64,000 bases of DNA from Brachionus plicatilis. Taxonomy: Eukaryota; Rotifera; Eurotatoria; Ploima; Brachionidae. The notes beneath the pieces were generated by a model. It searched no databases, was not told the origin of the DNA, and saw nothing but the letters and a program-made list of their open reading frames with translations. Made by a program: the position numbers and the translations under genes. Position 1 is the stretch's first letter. Each line of letters starts with the position of its first letter. Location of the stretch: assembly GCA_010279815.1 (NCBI GenBank), contig QEOQ01000590.1, positions 271,155 to 335,154 of the forward strand, given 5' to 3'. Positions 12,001 to 22,934 of this stretch are shown one piece after another.

Positions 12001-13460
12001 CTATTTAAAAACAAAACTTCGATTACTTCGATTATTGTTTATTTTTTTAGCTTGATTTCTATCCTTGGGATTTTCGGAGATAGCATTTGAATAAAGATTT
12101 GTACAAGCTGAGTGATAGTTTTTTCGTGTCACACTTGGACAAGTCCGTTTATCAAAAACATTTTGTTCATTATTAACTTTGTAATCTATTGTATAATTTA
12201 ACTTGGTTCCAGACTTGTTACTAAATTCATCGCATACTATATCTTGGCCAAAAATATTACCACTAGGAGTTCTAGATCTTGTCTTTTTCGTATACCTGTT
12301 AACATTTTCTTGACTAATTGAGTTGTTGTTATTTTTGTTAAGATTTTTTAAGTTAGTGTAGCGTTTTGATAAATCCTTTCTGTCCATGTCAAGACTATCA
12401 GTGGTATTAATACTTGTTTTGTCACTTTCGCTATCAAAATTTTCTATATTTTCTTGCATTGATTCATTTTTATCATTTGAAGATGAATTGGTTTCGGATT
12501 TTTTTGCACCACTTTCATTTTCTGTGATTTTATCACTGGAAACTTTTGATAGCTTATAAACCCAAACTGATAAACAAACAAACAATCCACAAAACAATAA
12601 TGACACAAGGATAATGACCACAATAATTACCAAAGTTTCGTAACGAGACTCATTTGATTCGGGCTCAGTTTTTTTCTTCCTTTTTTTTAAATTTTAATTA
12701 AAAAATTTTCAAATTAAAATTAAACTTACTTGTTATTATTACATTGGCAACAAAAAGTATTAATTAAATTATAAGGATCATATTGAGCATAGACATAACA
12801 ATCACTTTTGTCAACTATTTTGCGACAGGTTAGACAATCAAAATCTTGATCAATATATCTTTTTCCTAAATCTAATTTAAATGTTTCATTTATGTCCTTG
12901 ATTATAGAATTTACAAGTACTTTTTTGCTTATTGTTTTGGCTAAATTAATTTTATCAGTGGTTGAGGGCACAAAGGTAATTGTTTCCAGATTCAAAAATG
13001 AAGGTTCAGTTAAAATAGTTGTATTAAAATTTTGGGTTGAAGATGAGGGCAAATTTGTTGTGGATTCAGTCAAAGCAGTAGAGCTTGCTGTTGAGGTTGT
13101 TGTAGTTTTTGAATCTTTTTTTGTGCCAGTGGTCACAAATTTGGTAGTTTGAGTGCTTTTCTGAAGTAACTTGGAATATATTTTTGGATTAACATTGTTC
13201 GGTACTAAATTTTTAATATTGACATCAAAATAATCCAAAAGCTTTCTGGCCTGCATGTCATAGGAAGCATCATCTGAACTATGTGCTGTGGGCACATGGA
13301 TAGAATTAAAATTTGGCAAATTTTCGTGCCCAGCGTGGTCTTGATCATAGAATAGCTCATGCAAGACTGGAGGCGGACTTTTTTCAGGACTTATTATATT
13401 GTTCATGTAGAATAAATTGCATGAAACTTCTATTATAAAGAAAAACAACACAAAAAGCAT
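12001..13460 (-). CDS. Orphan single-pass type I membrane protein
   Basis: Two exons, 13460-12730 and 12679-12001; the 49-bp intron starts GTAAGT and ends AAAAG, and phase requires this acceptor rather than the next AG. The product is 469 residues. A signal peptide opens it (MLFVLFFFIIEVSC). Next come an acidic/His stretch and a Thr/Ser-rich, mucin-like segment (about residues 105-150), then a Cys cluster just outside the membrane (FDCLTCRKIVDKSDCY, then FCCQCNNNK). The membrane helix is about residues 260-284. The 185-residue cytoplasmic tail is Ser/Asn-rich and basic, without recognisable kinase or adaptor domains. I do not recognise a family. A glycosylated surface protein or receptor is an inference from topology. 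The gene to its 5' side ends only 106 bp away on the same strand. Confidence 0.75.
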
Positions 13461-13566
13461 TTTTTCATATTTTATTCAATTTGAAAGCCTGAGGGGTTGA
13501 AAAAGTTAAATTGTTGTAAAAATTAAATTAATTTAATTAAATTATAGCTATTTTTTAGATATTTAA

Positions 13567-14265
13567 TTATTTTATCCATTCGAAAAGCTCTCTTTTTTCC
13601 AACTTTGGCCATTGATGATCGTGCTTTGTTTGCGAAATGCCAATTTTCGGATCCTGGTCAATTTTTCTGGCCAGTGGTCTTCCTCCGCCTGCACTTAGCA
13701 CATCTTGGCTTGGATTTATTGTAAACTCTGCTGTCTTTGAATAGGCGATCGGCTCCGCAGACGAAAAACTTGTGGCATATTCACTTTTTTCTACATATTT
13801 TGGTAAATTATCAAAATAATTATTATTATAAAAGTCTTTTCGAGTCACTGGTATTCTCTTATAGGATTCGGTGTCTATAGGCTTATTATATCGCTTTCCG
13901 TATTCGGAATAACCGGTCGATTCAAAGCTAGCTTTATCTTGAAATTTTTGTTCACGCAACCTGTGTGCTTGAATCAAGTCACCTCTAATGCTATGGTTTA
14001 TTTGAGAACTAGTGACCAGACTATCTGAACTTACATTACCAATTTTGTGTCTATACTCACTTAGTCCTTAGTTTTAAAAATTATTTAATGTGAATTATTT
14101 TATCAATAAGGAACAAACAATCAGCGAGAAAAAAAAAGACACAAATAAGAGAAAACAATGTCGAAAAGCCGTAGATTGGCAAAAAAAAATACCTGGGTAT
14201 TTGACATTTATTCCAGCTTTGACTGCTATCAGATCTTTTTCATTTCTGGGCTCAAGCGAAGACAT
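13567..14265 (-). CDS. Unassigned 190-residue protein, possibly axonemal
   Basis: Two exons, 14265-14193 and 14066-13567, joined across a 126-bp intron (donor GTATTT, acceptor ACTAAG) with a Gly codon split one base to two. The product has no signal peptide, membrane segment or coiled coil. It is rich in Tyr, Lys and Ser with repeated short turns (KYPGLSEYRHKIG, TGYSEYGKRYNKP, NNNYFDNLPKYVEKSEYATS) and ends EKRELFEWIK. This spacing of Tyr/Pro/Gly motifs resembles small microtubule inner proteins of cilia such as SAXO or CFAP members, but no member could be named, so the function is speculative. The exon model is better supported than the assignment. Confidence 0.6.
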
Positions 14266-14787
14266 GTTATAAAATTTAGCAAAAAATTTCTAATCAAAAT
14301 AAAACTTTTTTGATTCTTTTTCTTTGATAATTAACAACTTAAATAGTTTCTATGTAATTTACCTTGACTTGAATCTTTAGAGTTGTTTAAAAAAAGGAGT
14401 AGGCAAAATTAAGAAATAGCTCTAAATAATTGTTATTTGACTGGAGGCTTTTTTTGTTGGGAAAATAAAACATTTTAATTTTTTTTTGGCATGAGATATG
14501 ATGTAGTCATGCCAAATTTTTTTTAAGAAAAATAAAATGTATTTAAGTTTAATCTTCAAATTTAACGAATTGTCAAGTTTTTTTGGGAAATAATCATGTT
14601 AAAATGGATTTTTAAAGGCTTTGATTATTCCAAATTAGAAAAATACACAAACTTTGAAAAAATTATTTCTTTAATTCATAATCATGAATTTTGAGAAATC
14701 ATCAGAATTTTTTTGAAAATTAAATAATTAACATTTATTTAGACTAAATGTTTAAAATAAATAAATTACAATGTAATTTTTTTAAAA

Positions 14788-16175
14788 CTAATCGTTAAAC
14801 CAGTCCAAAAATAGCAATGTAAATGATAAGACAATAATAATAAATAGTATCCATAATCGTAGGGCAGCGTTTTTCTTCATTGCCTATGAGAATTAAATAA
14901 ATTAAAAATTTAAAAAGCATGTCTTCTAATTTTTTACCTCTTTAATATTTTCGTTACCTAGAGCTAGATTGCTGTTTGTTTCAAAAGTTGATTTTTGTAT
15001 TCGGTCCACTGTTTCCACCTGGAGTCAATTTTTTAGCTATTTAAATTTTAGAAAATGTTCCAAATTTTACCTGTGACACAATATTTTCTGTAAATATTTG
15101 TGTGAGACGGGATACTTCGACTACTTGGCTTTCAATTTTTCTGAAAAAATTTAATTTATCTCCTTGTTTGTACACAATCAAAGTTTTTACTTTAATTCAT
15201 CGGTTTGCATACTCAAGTTATCAAATAACATTTCATTCTCTTTCTCTAACTTTAAAAAAAATTTTAAATATTTAAACTTTGTGAAAATAATTTACCTCTT
15301 GAAGTTCTTGCTCGGACAATTCGGTTTCAAATTTTTTGTTTTTTTCTTCAATTTGTTCAATTTCTCGCAAGACTGATTTTTCAATTTCTTTTTTTGGAAG
15401 AGTTTTGTCTTTGACGATTCGAGTTAGGTTATTTGAACTTAATTGTGAACTTAAAAAATATTAAAATGGTGCAAATTTTCTAAAAATATATTATTTTGGA
15501 AAATAAACCAACAAATTTTTCATATCTATTTTTCTTTTGACCTTAACAGCTTTTTGTTCGCTGAAAATTTTGCAAACATCTAATAAATTTAATAAATAAT
15601 TCGATGCATTAATTTTATAAATTTAATTTACTCTTTAGATATTTTTCCAATAAATAAAATGTATTGTGTAAATGATCCTGTCTCTGTGCCGAATAAACTT
15701 CTTTAAAAGTTTTTAATTTAAGAATTTTAATCGAATCCGCGCATTTTTTAATAATCGTCTCAGCTTTATCTTCAAAGTCTTGATAAAAAATTTCATTCAT
15801 CTGATCTTCATTATCAATCAAGTAACTTAAGAAAAAATGAAAAATGTAATAATCCCTTTAAAATTAATCTTAAAAATACTTGGTCTGAACATATAAATTC
15901 TTGTTTTCGTTTAAAAACTTTTTCAAAATGGTTATGTTACCAATCTGAAAATAAAAAAAATATTAAAAAAATTAAATTGAATTAATTTTTTTTAAATAAA
16001 AATTTTAATTGATTACAATATTTTTTGCTTCTGTCGAAAATCCATCTTTCTGCTTTTTAGTCTTGTCACTTTTTTTAAGTAGTTGATCATTCAAAATTTT
16101 TGTTTTGTCGTCACCAGAGTTCAAACGAATCGCTTTAACATTATCTTTAAACTGCCTGCTCAGATCAATTGCCAT
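14788..16175 (-). CDS. STX18: Syntaxin-18 (ER Qa-SNARE)
   Basis: Nine exons: 16175-16017, 15944-15880, 15825-15632, 15579-15513, 15449-15296, 15249-15191, 15140-15071, 15018-14938 and 14883-14788. Introns are 47 to 72 bp and all junctions keep frame, giving 314 residues (human 335). The N-terminus MAIDLSRQFKDNVKAIR matches the syntaxin-18 start; VCKIFSEQKAVKVKRKID corresponds to the human VCKLYSEQRAIRVKR block. The SNARE helix (KIESQVVEVSRLTQIFTENI, then VETVDRIQKSTFETNSNLA) is followed by a C-terminal membrane anchor, RLWILFIIIVLSFTLLFLDW. The family's role is fusion of Golgi-derived retrograde vesicles at the ER with the NRZ/Dsl1 tether. It diverges from the malonyl-CoA decarboxylase gene. 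Confidence 0.93.
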
Positions 16176-16329
16176 TTTTTAACTCTTTTATTTTTTGAAA
16201 TTTAAAAACACTACACGTCAAATTTTCATTTTGAAAAGTAAAGCAAATTTTTCTTTCATAATTCTCTCTTTATGCTAAATTATTTGATAAGAATAAAAAA
16301 ATTACAGCCAAAACAAAGTCTTGCTGAAT
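16176..16329. promoter_or_regulatory. Divergent promoter between STX18 and MLYCD
   Basis: Only 154 bp separate the two start codons on opposite strands, so both 5' UTRs and core promoters must fit here or overlap coding sequence. The stretch is AT-rich; no TATA box or initiator could be singled out from the background. Confidence 0.55.
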
Positions 16330-17951
16330 ATGCCTAGTTGGAAAAACCTGCGTTCAACTGTGAAGGAAATAATTGATTTGGGCTCTAAGTCAGCAACTTT
16401 AGCAGACCCGAAATCTAGTCTTTTTTGTCAGCAATTTTTAAATCAAGCTCCTAAAGATCGCAGCGAATTAATCAAGTTTATTTGCTTGGATCACGGACTT
16501 AAAACTGATCAAATCTTCAATTCGGTAAAAAGAAACTCAGTTTAGACTTTTAGTAAAAATTTTCCTTTAGATAAATTTTTTGACAAATTCAAGTAAAAAT
16601 TTGAACGATTTTAGCAAAAATTTTAGACTTGGTAATTATGACAAATTGTCAACGAGCATTAGACCAGAATATTACAATTTATTCCAAAATTTGGCCCGAG
16701 TAAAAGAAGGTGTGAGCACTTTAGTTAAATTAAGAGCGGATTTATTAAAAATATTAGAACAAAAATGTAGGCTGTTAATTTTTCTGTTTATTAAAAGAAA
16801 AAAATTAAAATTTTTTAAAAGATGAATTAAATACCAAGATAGAAGAAGATTTAAAAATAATGAATTTTATTCTTAAGAATATGCTTGTACTTTGGTTCTC
16901 TACAGGACTTTTGAACATTCAAAGAATCGACTGGAAATCTCCAACTATTTTAGGTATTTTATTAAATCAAAAAATTAAATAAAAAAAATGTTCATAATTT
17001 TTTTTAGTTGAAAAGGTAGCTCAGTATGAGAGTGTTCATCAAATAAAGACTTTAACTGACTTAAAAAATCGTCTTGGCTCTACAAGAAGATGTTTTATTT
17101 ATACTCATTCAACAATGCCTTATGAACCTCTGGTTATACTTCATATAGCTTTGACAAATTCGGTAAGTTCTAATATTAGCGATTTGATAAAACGATACAA
17201 AACTGCTGCAAATGAAGACAATAAAGAGTTCGATGCGACCAAATGTACCAATGCGATATTCTATTCAATTAATTCGTGCCAAAAGGGTTTACAGCAAGTA
17301 GATCTTGGTAATTCTTTGATTAAAAGTTGTGTTCGTTTATTACTCGAGGAACTTCCGAATTTGAAGAATTTTCATACTTTATCTCCAATACCGAGATTTA
17401 AAGAATGGCTTGATTTAAAAATTGCTCTCAGAATTGAGAACAAAAGTGATATATTCCAAATGGACAAATGTTTCAAGCAAGATGAAATTGATTTTTTAAA
17501 TGAACACTTTAAAACTAATGATTTTACACAATTAATCTATCAAATTAAAGATTACATTAATTCTTCTAAATTTAAAAAAGTGGTTGAAGATTTTGATTCT
17601 GAAATTGATGATTTTAAGACAAAAGATAATGATTATAGACTCGATTCGATCATGGTTGGATTTTTGATTAAAGCATGCTCGTTTTATTTGTTTTTTGAGA
17701 AAAAAAATGGATATGCTTTTAATTCGGTGACAAATTTTCATATTAAAAATGGTGCTCAAATTTATAGACTTAATTTCGGTGCTGATCAATCTGATAACGG
17801 ATGGAGATCTTCATATTCGATGATGGTGAACTATGGCTATAATTTGAATGACTTGGACTATAATTGTGTCAATTATTTAACTACAAAATCAATCAAAATA
17901 TCTGAATTATTCGAAAAGAATTTAATTAATTTTAGTCAATCTAAAATTTAA
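16330..17951 (+). CDS. MLYCD: Malonyl-CoA decarboxylase
   Basis: Four exons, 16330-16524, 16571-16766, 16822-16953 and 17008-17951, in frame for 488 residues (human 493). The enzyme converts malonyl-CoA to acetyl-CoA and CO2 in mitochondria, peroxisomes and cytosol, setting the malonyl-CoA brake on fatty-acid oxidation. Diagnostic stretches are GVSTLVKLRADLLKIL and MLVLWFSTGLLNIQRIDWKS (helical N-terminal domain), EPLVILHIALTNSVSSNI, FYSINSCQKGLQQVDLGN, LSPIPRFKEW with the catalytic Ser near residue 300, and TNFHIKNGAQIYRLNF with the catalytic His near 419. The C-terminus is -SKI, a relaxed form of the -SKL peroxisomal signal at the human C-terminus. The first 30 residues carry few acids and could be a mitochondrial presequence. 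A polyadenylation signal follows at 17997. Confidence 0.95.
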
Positions 17952-17996
17952 GAAATTTGAATAAAAATTAAATATTTTAATATGAAAAATTTTATC

Positions 17997-18002
17997 AATA
18001 AA
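17997..18002 (+). terminator. Polyadenylation signal of MLYCD
   Basis: AATAAA lies 46 bp after the stop codon and is followed by a T-rich stretch, the usual arrangement for 3' end formation. Confidence 0.55.
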
Positions 18003-18395
18003 GTTTTTTTTATTTTAATGGACACTTATTAATTGATTTCTAATTTTTATTTTAAAATCAAAATAGGAGAAAATGGTATAAAAAATGCAATTCATAAAGA
18101 AAAGTTCGAAACAGAGTCCCAAACTGATCGGAGTGTATCTTAGTTGATCTTTTTCTATGCCCCCTCTATCTTTTTGCTTGAAATAATACAATTATTGTTT
18201 GTCTGATACAAAAAATAGGCTAATCTGAGCTACTTTTATCATCTCATACAAAAAGTTTAAATAAAAAAAAAAAGAAGTTTAAAACACTAATTTGAATAAT
18301 TTAAGGAATCATTTCAGCATTAAAAACTTGAAAAATAAATTTAAGAAATCAATTTCAGCAAGATATTTATTAAAGCATCATTCATAAACATTAAG
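18003..18395. other. AT-rich intergenic DNA
   Basis: Sequence between the end of MLYCD and the left end of the pogo-like transposon. No gene or repeat boundary seen. Confidence 0.45.
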
Positions 18396-18913
18396 TATAT
18401 AGTAACATGGCCTAACCGGGTGACCTATTTTTTTTATTTTTTGTCTATCGACACAGTTTTGCATAAAAATGCGAAATTCGTTCACCCAATTAGACCGAAA
18501 TTTTCGGGTCACCCCATTAGTACATGGGGTTAATAGGGTGAGGGGCAATTAGGTTAATGGGGTTAACCCATTTGCCCCATTGTTTTGTACAGTTACCCCG
18601 AAAATTCACCCGGTTAGCCGAATTTTAACCCAATTACCCCGTTTTTTCACCCGGTTGCCCCGTTTTTTCAACTTTTTAACCCTACTTTCTAAAACAAAAG
18701 AAAAAATTGATTATATTTTAGTTGCTTATTTAAAAAAAAATAGAGTTTTTTTACAAAAATTTATTTGAAATTTCAAAAATCTTAACAAAAATAAATTATC
18801 GTATCGGGAACAAATTTTTACAAATTTTGAGTTTTTATACATTAACGAAGCTAAATTTAAATTATTTTAGATATTTTAAAGAAAAATAACTTTTTTAAAC
18901 AAATTTTTAATTT

Positions 18914-21833
18914 TTAATTTTTACATTTTGCACATAAAAATTCCATAGTTTTATCTTTTTTATTCTTTATTGGTAAACAATTATAGCACGACCAACTGGT
19001 ACAACTTTCACATGTTAGCCAACTATTTTTGCTAGAATTACCTAAATCGAAGTTAATTTTACAAATAAAACAAATTATAGAATTATCAACTATTTCATTT
19101 TGCTTTTTTTTATTAACACTCCTAGTTGTTAGACTTTCTAAATTCTCGTTTTTTTTATCAATTTTTTTTCTTTTTTTACTGTTTTTTTCTTCAGTTTGTG
19201 CACGTGCGTCATCTTCAGTTAAAGATTGAGCATAGTCTCTTTTCAATTTTTTTCTCTTTTCATTTACTTTTTTATTTTGAGAAAAAGTTTCTTTTAAGAA
19301 ATTTAAGACAGCATTTTCAGCAGATTCTTTAACAGAAACACTTGATGAGCCATCATTTCGAGGCGTGTCAATCAAATTTGGTTCGTCATTTAATGTGCTT
19401 TTTGAGCCAGATCCTAATGAAGTTTCAGGGACTGCTACTGAGACTGAGTTAATACAGGATACTGCGCCGTTAGCTGGACCATTTCGACTTTCAGATGAAA
19501 TTAAAGACTCTTCCTCAAAAGTTTCCGACACTAAAAGTTTATCTTTGTGAATTGCATCTCGATTGAATGGAAAAATCCCTTTAATTAAAGTTTTTAAAAT
19601 TTAAAAGCATAAAATTATGTTGGGATTTTGGCTTATTTATTTTAAATCATTCATAGTGATTTAAAAAAAAAGTTTGAAAAGACAATTTAAACTTAAAAAA
19701 TTTAAACTAAAGAAGGGATTCAAATAACGTTTGACCCAGACTTGTGCGTAAGTCAAAAAATAAAGTCATTTTTAAGTCATTTTTTGGTTAAGTCAAAGAT
19801 TTGACTTGACTTAAGATTTTTTTTTTTAAAGTTAAGTCATTTGACTTGATTTGACTTAGAATGACTTGAATTTCAAAAAATTTAATTTGTGTTTTCGAAG
19901 GAATTTGATAAAAAAATCTTCTAATTAATTTTCTAATATTTAAAACATTAAAATTTAAAGAATCATAATTAGGATTGGATGCTTGTTACCCGTTTTATAT
20001 TGACTTTCCCAAAAAAAATTCAAGTCATTCTAAGTCAAGTCAAGTCAAATGACTTAACTTTAAGTCAAAGTCAAGTCCGTGACTTGACTTTGACTTTGAC
20101 TTAGTGACTTACGCACAAGTCTGGTTTGACCTAAAAATTAGCTTGAAAATTTAGAATAAACTAGAAAACTGAAAACCAAAAAACCAGGCGTATTTAAATC
20201 ATTTTTTTTACCTGTAGTTTCAAAACCTGCTACAGCATGAGCTCTTTTGAAAGCACTCTTTGTTACCTCATTTAATAAGCTAGGGAAAATTGCTTTATCA
20301 ATCGTTTGCTTATTATATTTAAGAAAATAATTCTTAACAATTTTTTTCCATTCAAGCTTAACAGTCTTAAAAACACTAACATCGAGTGGTTGCAAAATAT
20401 GTGTTGTGTGAGCTGGTAAGCATAAAATGTGAACATTGTTTTCACGTGCTATATTAATCAAATCAATTGAAACGTGCGAAGAATGCCCGTCTAGGATTAG
20501 TAGTTTTGCTCCATACAAATGTTTGGTACTCTCTACAAAAACATTCCTAAACCAGTCCAGAAAAACAATGGTCTCCATCCAACCTGACTCTGAACAATTA
20601 TACTTGCAATTTAATGGCCCCCCTTTACACCATGTACTCCACAAATTACTTGATTTGAAAATTATGTAAAAAGGCAAAAAGTCGCCAATTGCGTTACAAC
20701 AAGACTTAAAAAAAAATAATTTTAGGTTTGAATTCTTTTTTACCGCTGATAAAAAACTGAAAGGTAATATCTGCTTCTATAATTACCAGAGAAATCCAAA
20801 ACGAGGAAAAAAAAAGAAAAATTAATTTAAAGTCAAGGGTGTCTCCATTTTTCTCTTTTTAAAAGAATGAAAAAAAGAAAAAAAAACATTCTTTTATTTG
20901 AAATTATTTTCCTTTTTTTTCTCCTTTTTTTTTCTCGGTTAATTATAATATAATTCCCGTTTAGCTTATTTCCAGCGAAAAAAATATTTGAAAGATCCTT
21001 TAATATCGTATTCTTTAAAAAACAATTTTTCAAAAAGCTTTTTTCAATTTTTTTGCAATCAGAAATTTTTATAAAATCATTTTAATTCGAAATTTTCTAA
21101 GATTAACTATTGAAATAAACATTAATTTTTGCTTACCATGACTGAATACATTTCTTTATCGTTGTTCACGCTCAAATTTAGAACTTCATTCGCCCCCTTT
21201 CGACTGAAAACCTTTTGTAAACCCGGGTTACAAATGAATCCAGATTCGTCAGCATTGAAAATATTGCTTGGTTTGTTTTCTAGTCCCAAGTCCTTAATTT
21301 TGCTTTCTAGTTTATCATAAAAATCAGATAAAACTGATTTATTCAGCGCTGCGGCTCTATTTATTGTTATGTTCTGACTGACTCTTAACGAAAGACGGGA
21401 AGACCAGCGATTTTTAAAGCTTGAATTTTTAAGTTTTTTAAAAATTACTTTTAAGCAAATAAATTTGTTTTTACTTATATATCCAGTCTTCACCTGGTAT
21501 CCCATTTTTTAAAAAGCTCGATTTGTTTAAAATTTTGGCATAATTTTTAACAACCAACTGAAGAGAGTTTCTATTTAGACCAAAACCCCATTCACTCATT
21601 TTTTCAATAAGAGAAACAAGTTCCTCCTCTTCTTTAATCGTAAAGATAGTTGGTCTTCCAATTTTAGTATTTTTATATCGTCCATTTACATGGTTAATTA
21701 TTGTCTGTCTTGGGATATCATAGTGTTTCGAAGCTTGCGTAGGGTTCATTTGACCTTCTTTTACACTAATTACAGCGTTTGCAAGATCGTCTTCGCTATA
21801 GTTTTTTGGCTTAGGATGAGATTTTCTAACCAT
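18914..21833 (-). CDS. Pogo/Tigger-family transposase with C-terminal zinc finger
   Basis: Four exons, 21833-21475, 21419-21137, 20704-20212 and 19578-18914, sum to exactly 600 codons (599 residues). The N-terminus has a psq-type helix-turn-helix (YSEDDLANAVISVKEGQMNP, then YDIPRQTIINHVNGRY), followed by NGIPGEDWIYNFKNRWSSRL. The DDE core has acids in FNADESGF (about Asp177), LLILDGHSSH (Asp286) and THILQPLDVSVF (Asp322), giving the DD35D spacing of this superfamily. After GFETTGIFPFNRDAI comes a charged, Lys-rich tail ending in a Cys-rich finger (CFICKI, CESC, CYNC, CAKC), PHD-like in spacing. No stop or frameshift interrupts it, so it may be active or recently so. Introns of 55, 432 and 633 bp; the last holds the MITE. 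Confidence 0.85.
19737..20123. mobile_element. hAT-type MITE inserted in the transposase gene
   Basis: A 387-bp non-coding element whose ends are exact reverse complements, starting CAGACTTGTGCGTAAGTCA. It is flanked by a perfect 8-bp duplication, GTTTGACC, at 19729-19736 and 20124-20131. Eight-base duplications and CAG...CTG ends are typical of the hAT superfamily. The interior is built of repeated AAGTCA/TGACTT units that let the whole element fold back. It lies wholly inside the last intron of the pogo-like transposase, so it need not disrupt the protein. Confidence 0.9.
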
Positions 21834-22649
21834 TTTTAAAAAGATATTTCAAAATGTTGAATATAAGCTTATATTTATATTCTTTTTCAAATTTGCAAAG
21901 TAATAAATACAAGCTTTTTTATGACTAGCTTCAAACATGAATATTATCCACTTTAGTCTTAAACAATTTTAGAAATTTTACAAAATTACAATGTAAATGT
22001 AACAAACTTTTAATGCATAAAACTGTTTTAAATTAGAATTTTTGCATTTTACTTTTAAAAAATTTAGTTAAAAATTCAAAAAAACAAATTTAAGTTACCA
22101 TTAAAATAGCTAAATTAAAATATCTTTAAAAAAGCATTTTCAAAAATTAATTTCGGGTAAATGGGTTAAACAGGTGAATTTGCCGGTTAACCGGGTGAAT
22201 TTGCGGGCTAACCGGGTGAGTTTTTGGCATAAATAGGTGATACCCCATTAACCCCTTTACCCCTGAAATTCACACCAAAAAAGAACTCATGTTATTTTTT
22301 TATCAAACTTATTCAAATTTTAGGGTGACGTTCTTGATTCTCTTTGGAACTTATAGGCTAAATAGGTAATTTGGAATAAATAAAATTCACCAGCTTCGAC
22401 CAATTCTCCCAAATACACAATTTGTTCCAAAATCACCCCTTTTGACAAAATTAATTTTTGAGTCTAAATTTGGAGGCTAAGATAAAATAATCAATGAAAA
22501 AAGGATCGTTTTTTATAAATTTTGGCTCCTGAAAAATATAAAAAATATAAAATCTTAGGAAAATTTATTAGTTTTCAGCTAGAAAAATACGAAATTTAAA
22601 AGTTGTCACCCCATTCACACATTAAATAATTGCCCCATCTTACTATATA

Positions 22650-22934
22650 TAATATTATTAAGTAAAGATAAGATTTATTTTTAGAATAAAAATAAATTAC
22701 CTATTAATGTTTTGATAATTTTTGTTTTTTTATTTTAACTCTGTAGTCATTTGGTAAAATTTAGTCTATTTTAAAATTAAAGTCTTACTCTCTGCACTTC
22801 ATTAAATGATTAAGTAATTATCATTATTTAAAAAAATTTAAATAATAGCAATATAAATTAAAGAATATTTAAAGAAAAAAATATATGATTATTATTGATT
22901 TAATATATATATATTAAAATGTTAAATGAAATTT
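22650..22934. other. Intergenic spacer with presumed 3' UTR
   Basis: AT-rich DNA between the right end of the transposon and the stop codon of the PhoPQ-related hydrolase gene. It must contain that gene's 3' UTR; no other feature seen. Confidence 0.4.

Larger units (their letters stand above)
18396..22649 (-). mobile_element. Pogo/Tigger-like DNA transposon, apparently full length
   Basis: About 4.25 kb. The outer ends form a terminal inverted repeat: TATATAGTAACATGG at 18396-18410 against 22635-22649, 14 of 15 matching, with TA steps at both edges as expected for TA target sites. Inside each end lies a GC-richer block full of repeats of the ACCGGGTGA type; GGCTAACCGGGTGA is present exactly in opposite orientation at 18606-18619 and 22206-22219. 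Such subterminal repeats usually bind transposase. The element carries one spliced transposase gene on the minus strand and a younger MITE in its last intron. Exact ends remain uncertain by a few bases because the flanks are TA-rich. Confidence 0.75.

Noticed and set aside
12892..13152. 86-codon plus-strand ORF of hydrophobic residues
   Set aside because: It is the complement of the Thr/Ser-rich stalk of the membrane protein; Val/Leu-rich antisense frames are expected there.
18505..18680. GGGGTTAAT-like repeats suggesting telomere sequence
   Set aside because: The units are irregular and match the opposite end of the pogo-like element in inverse orientation, so they are subterminal transposon repeats.
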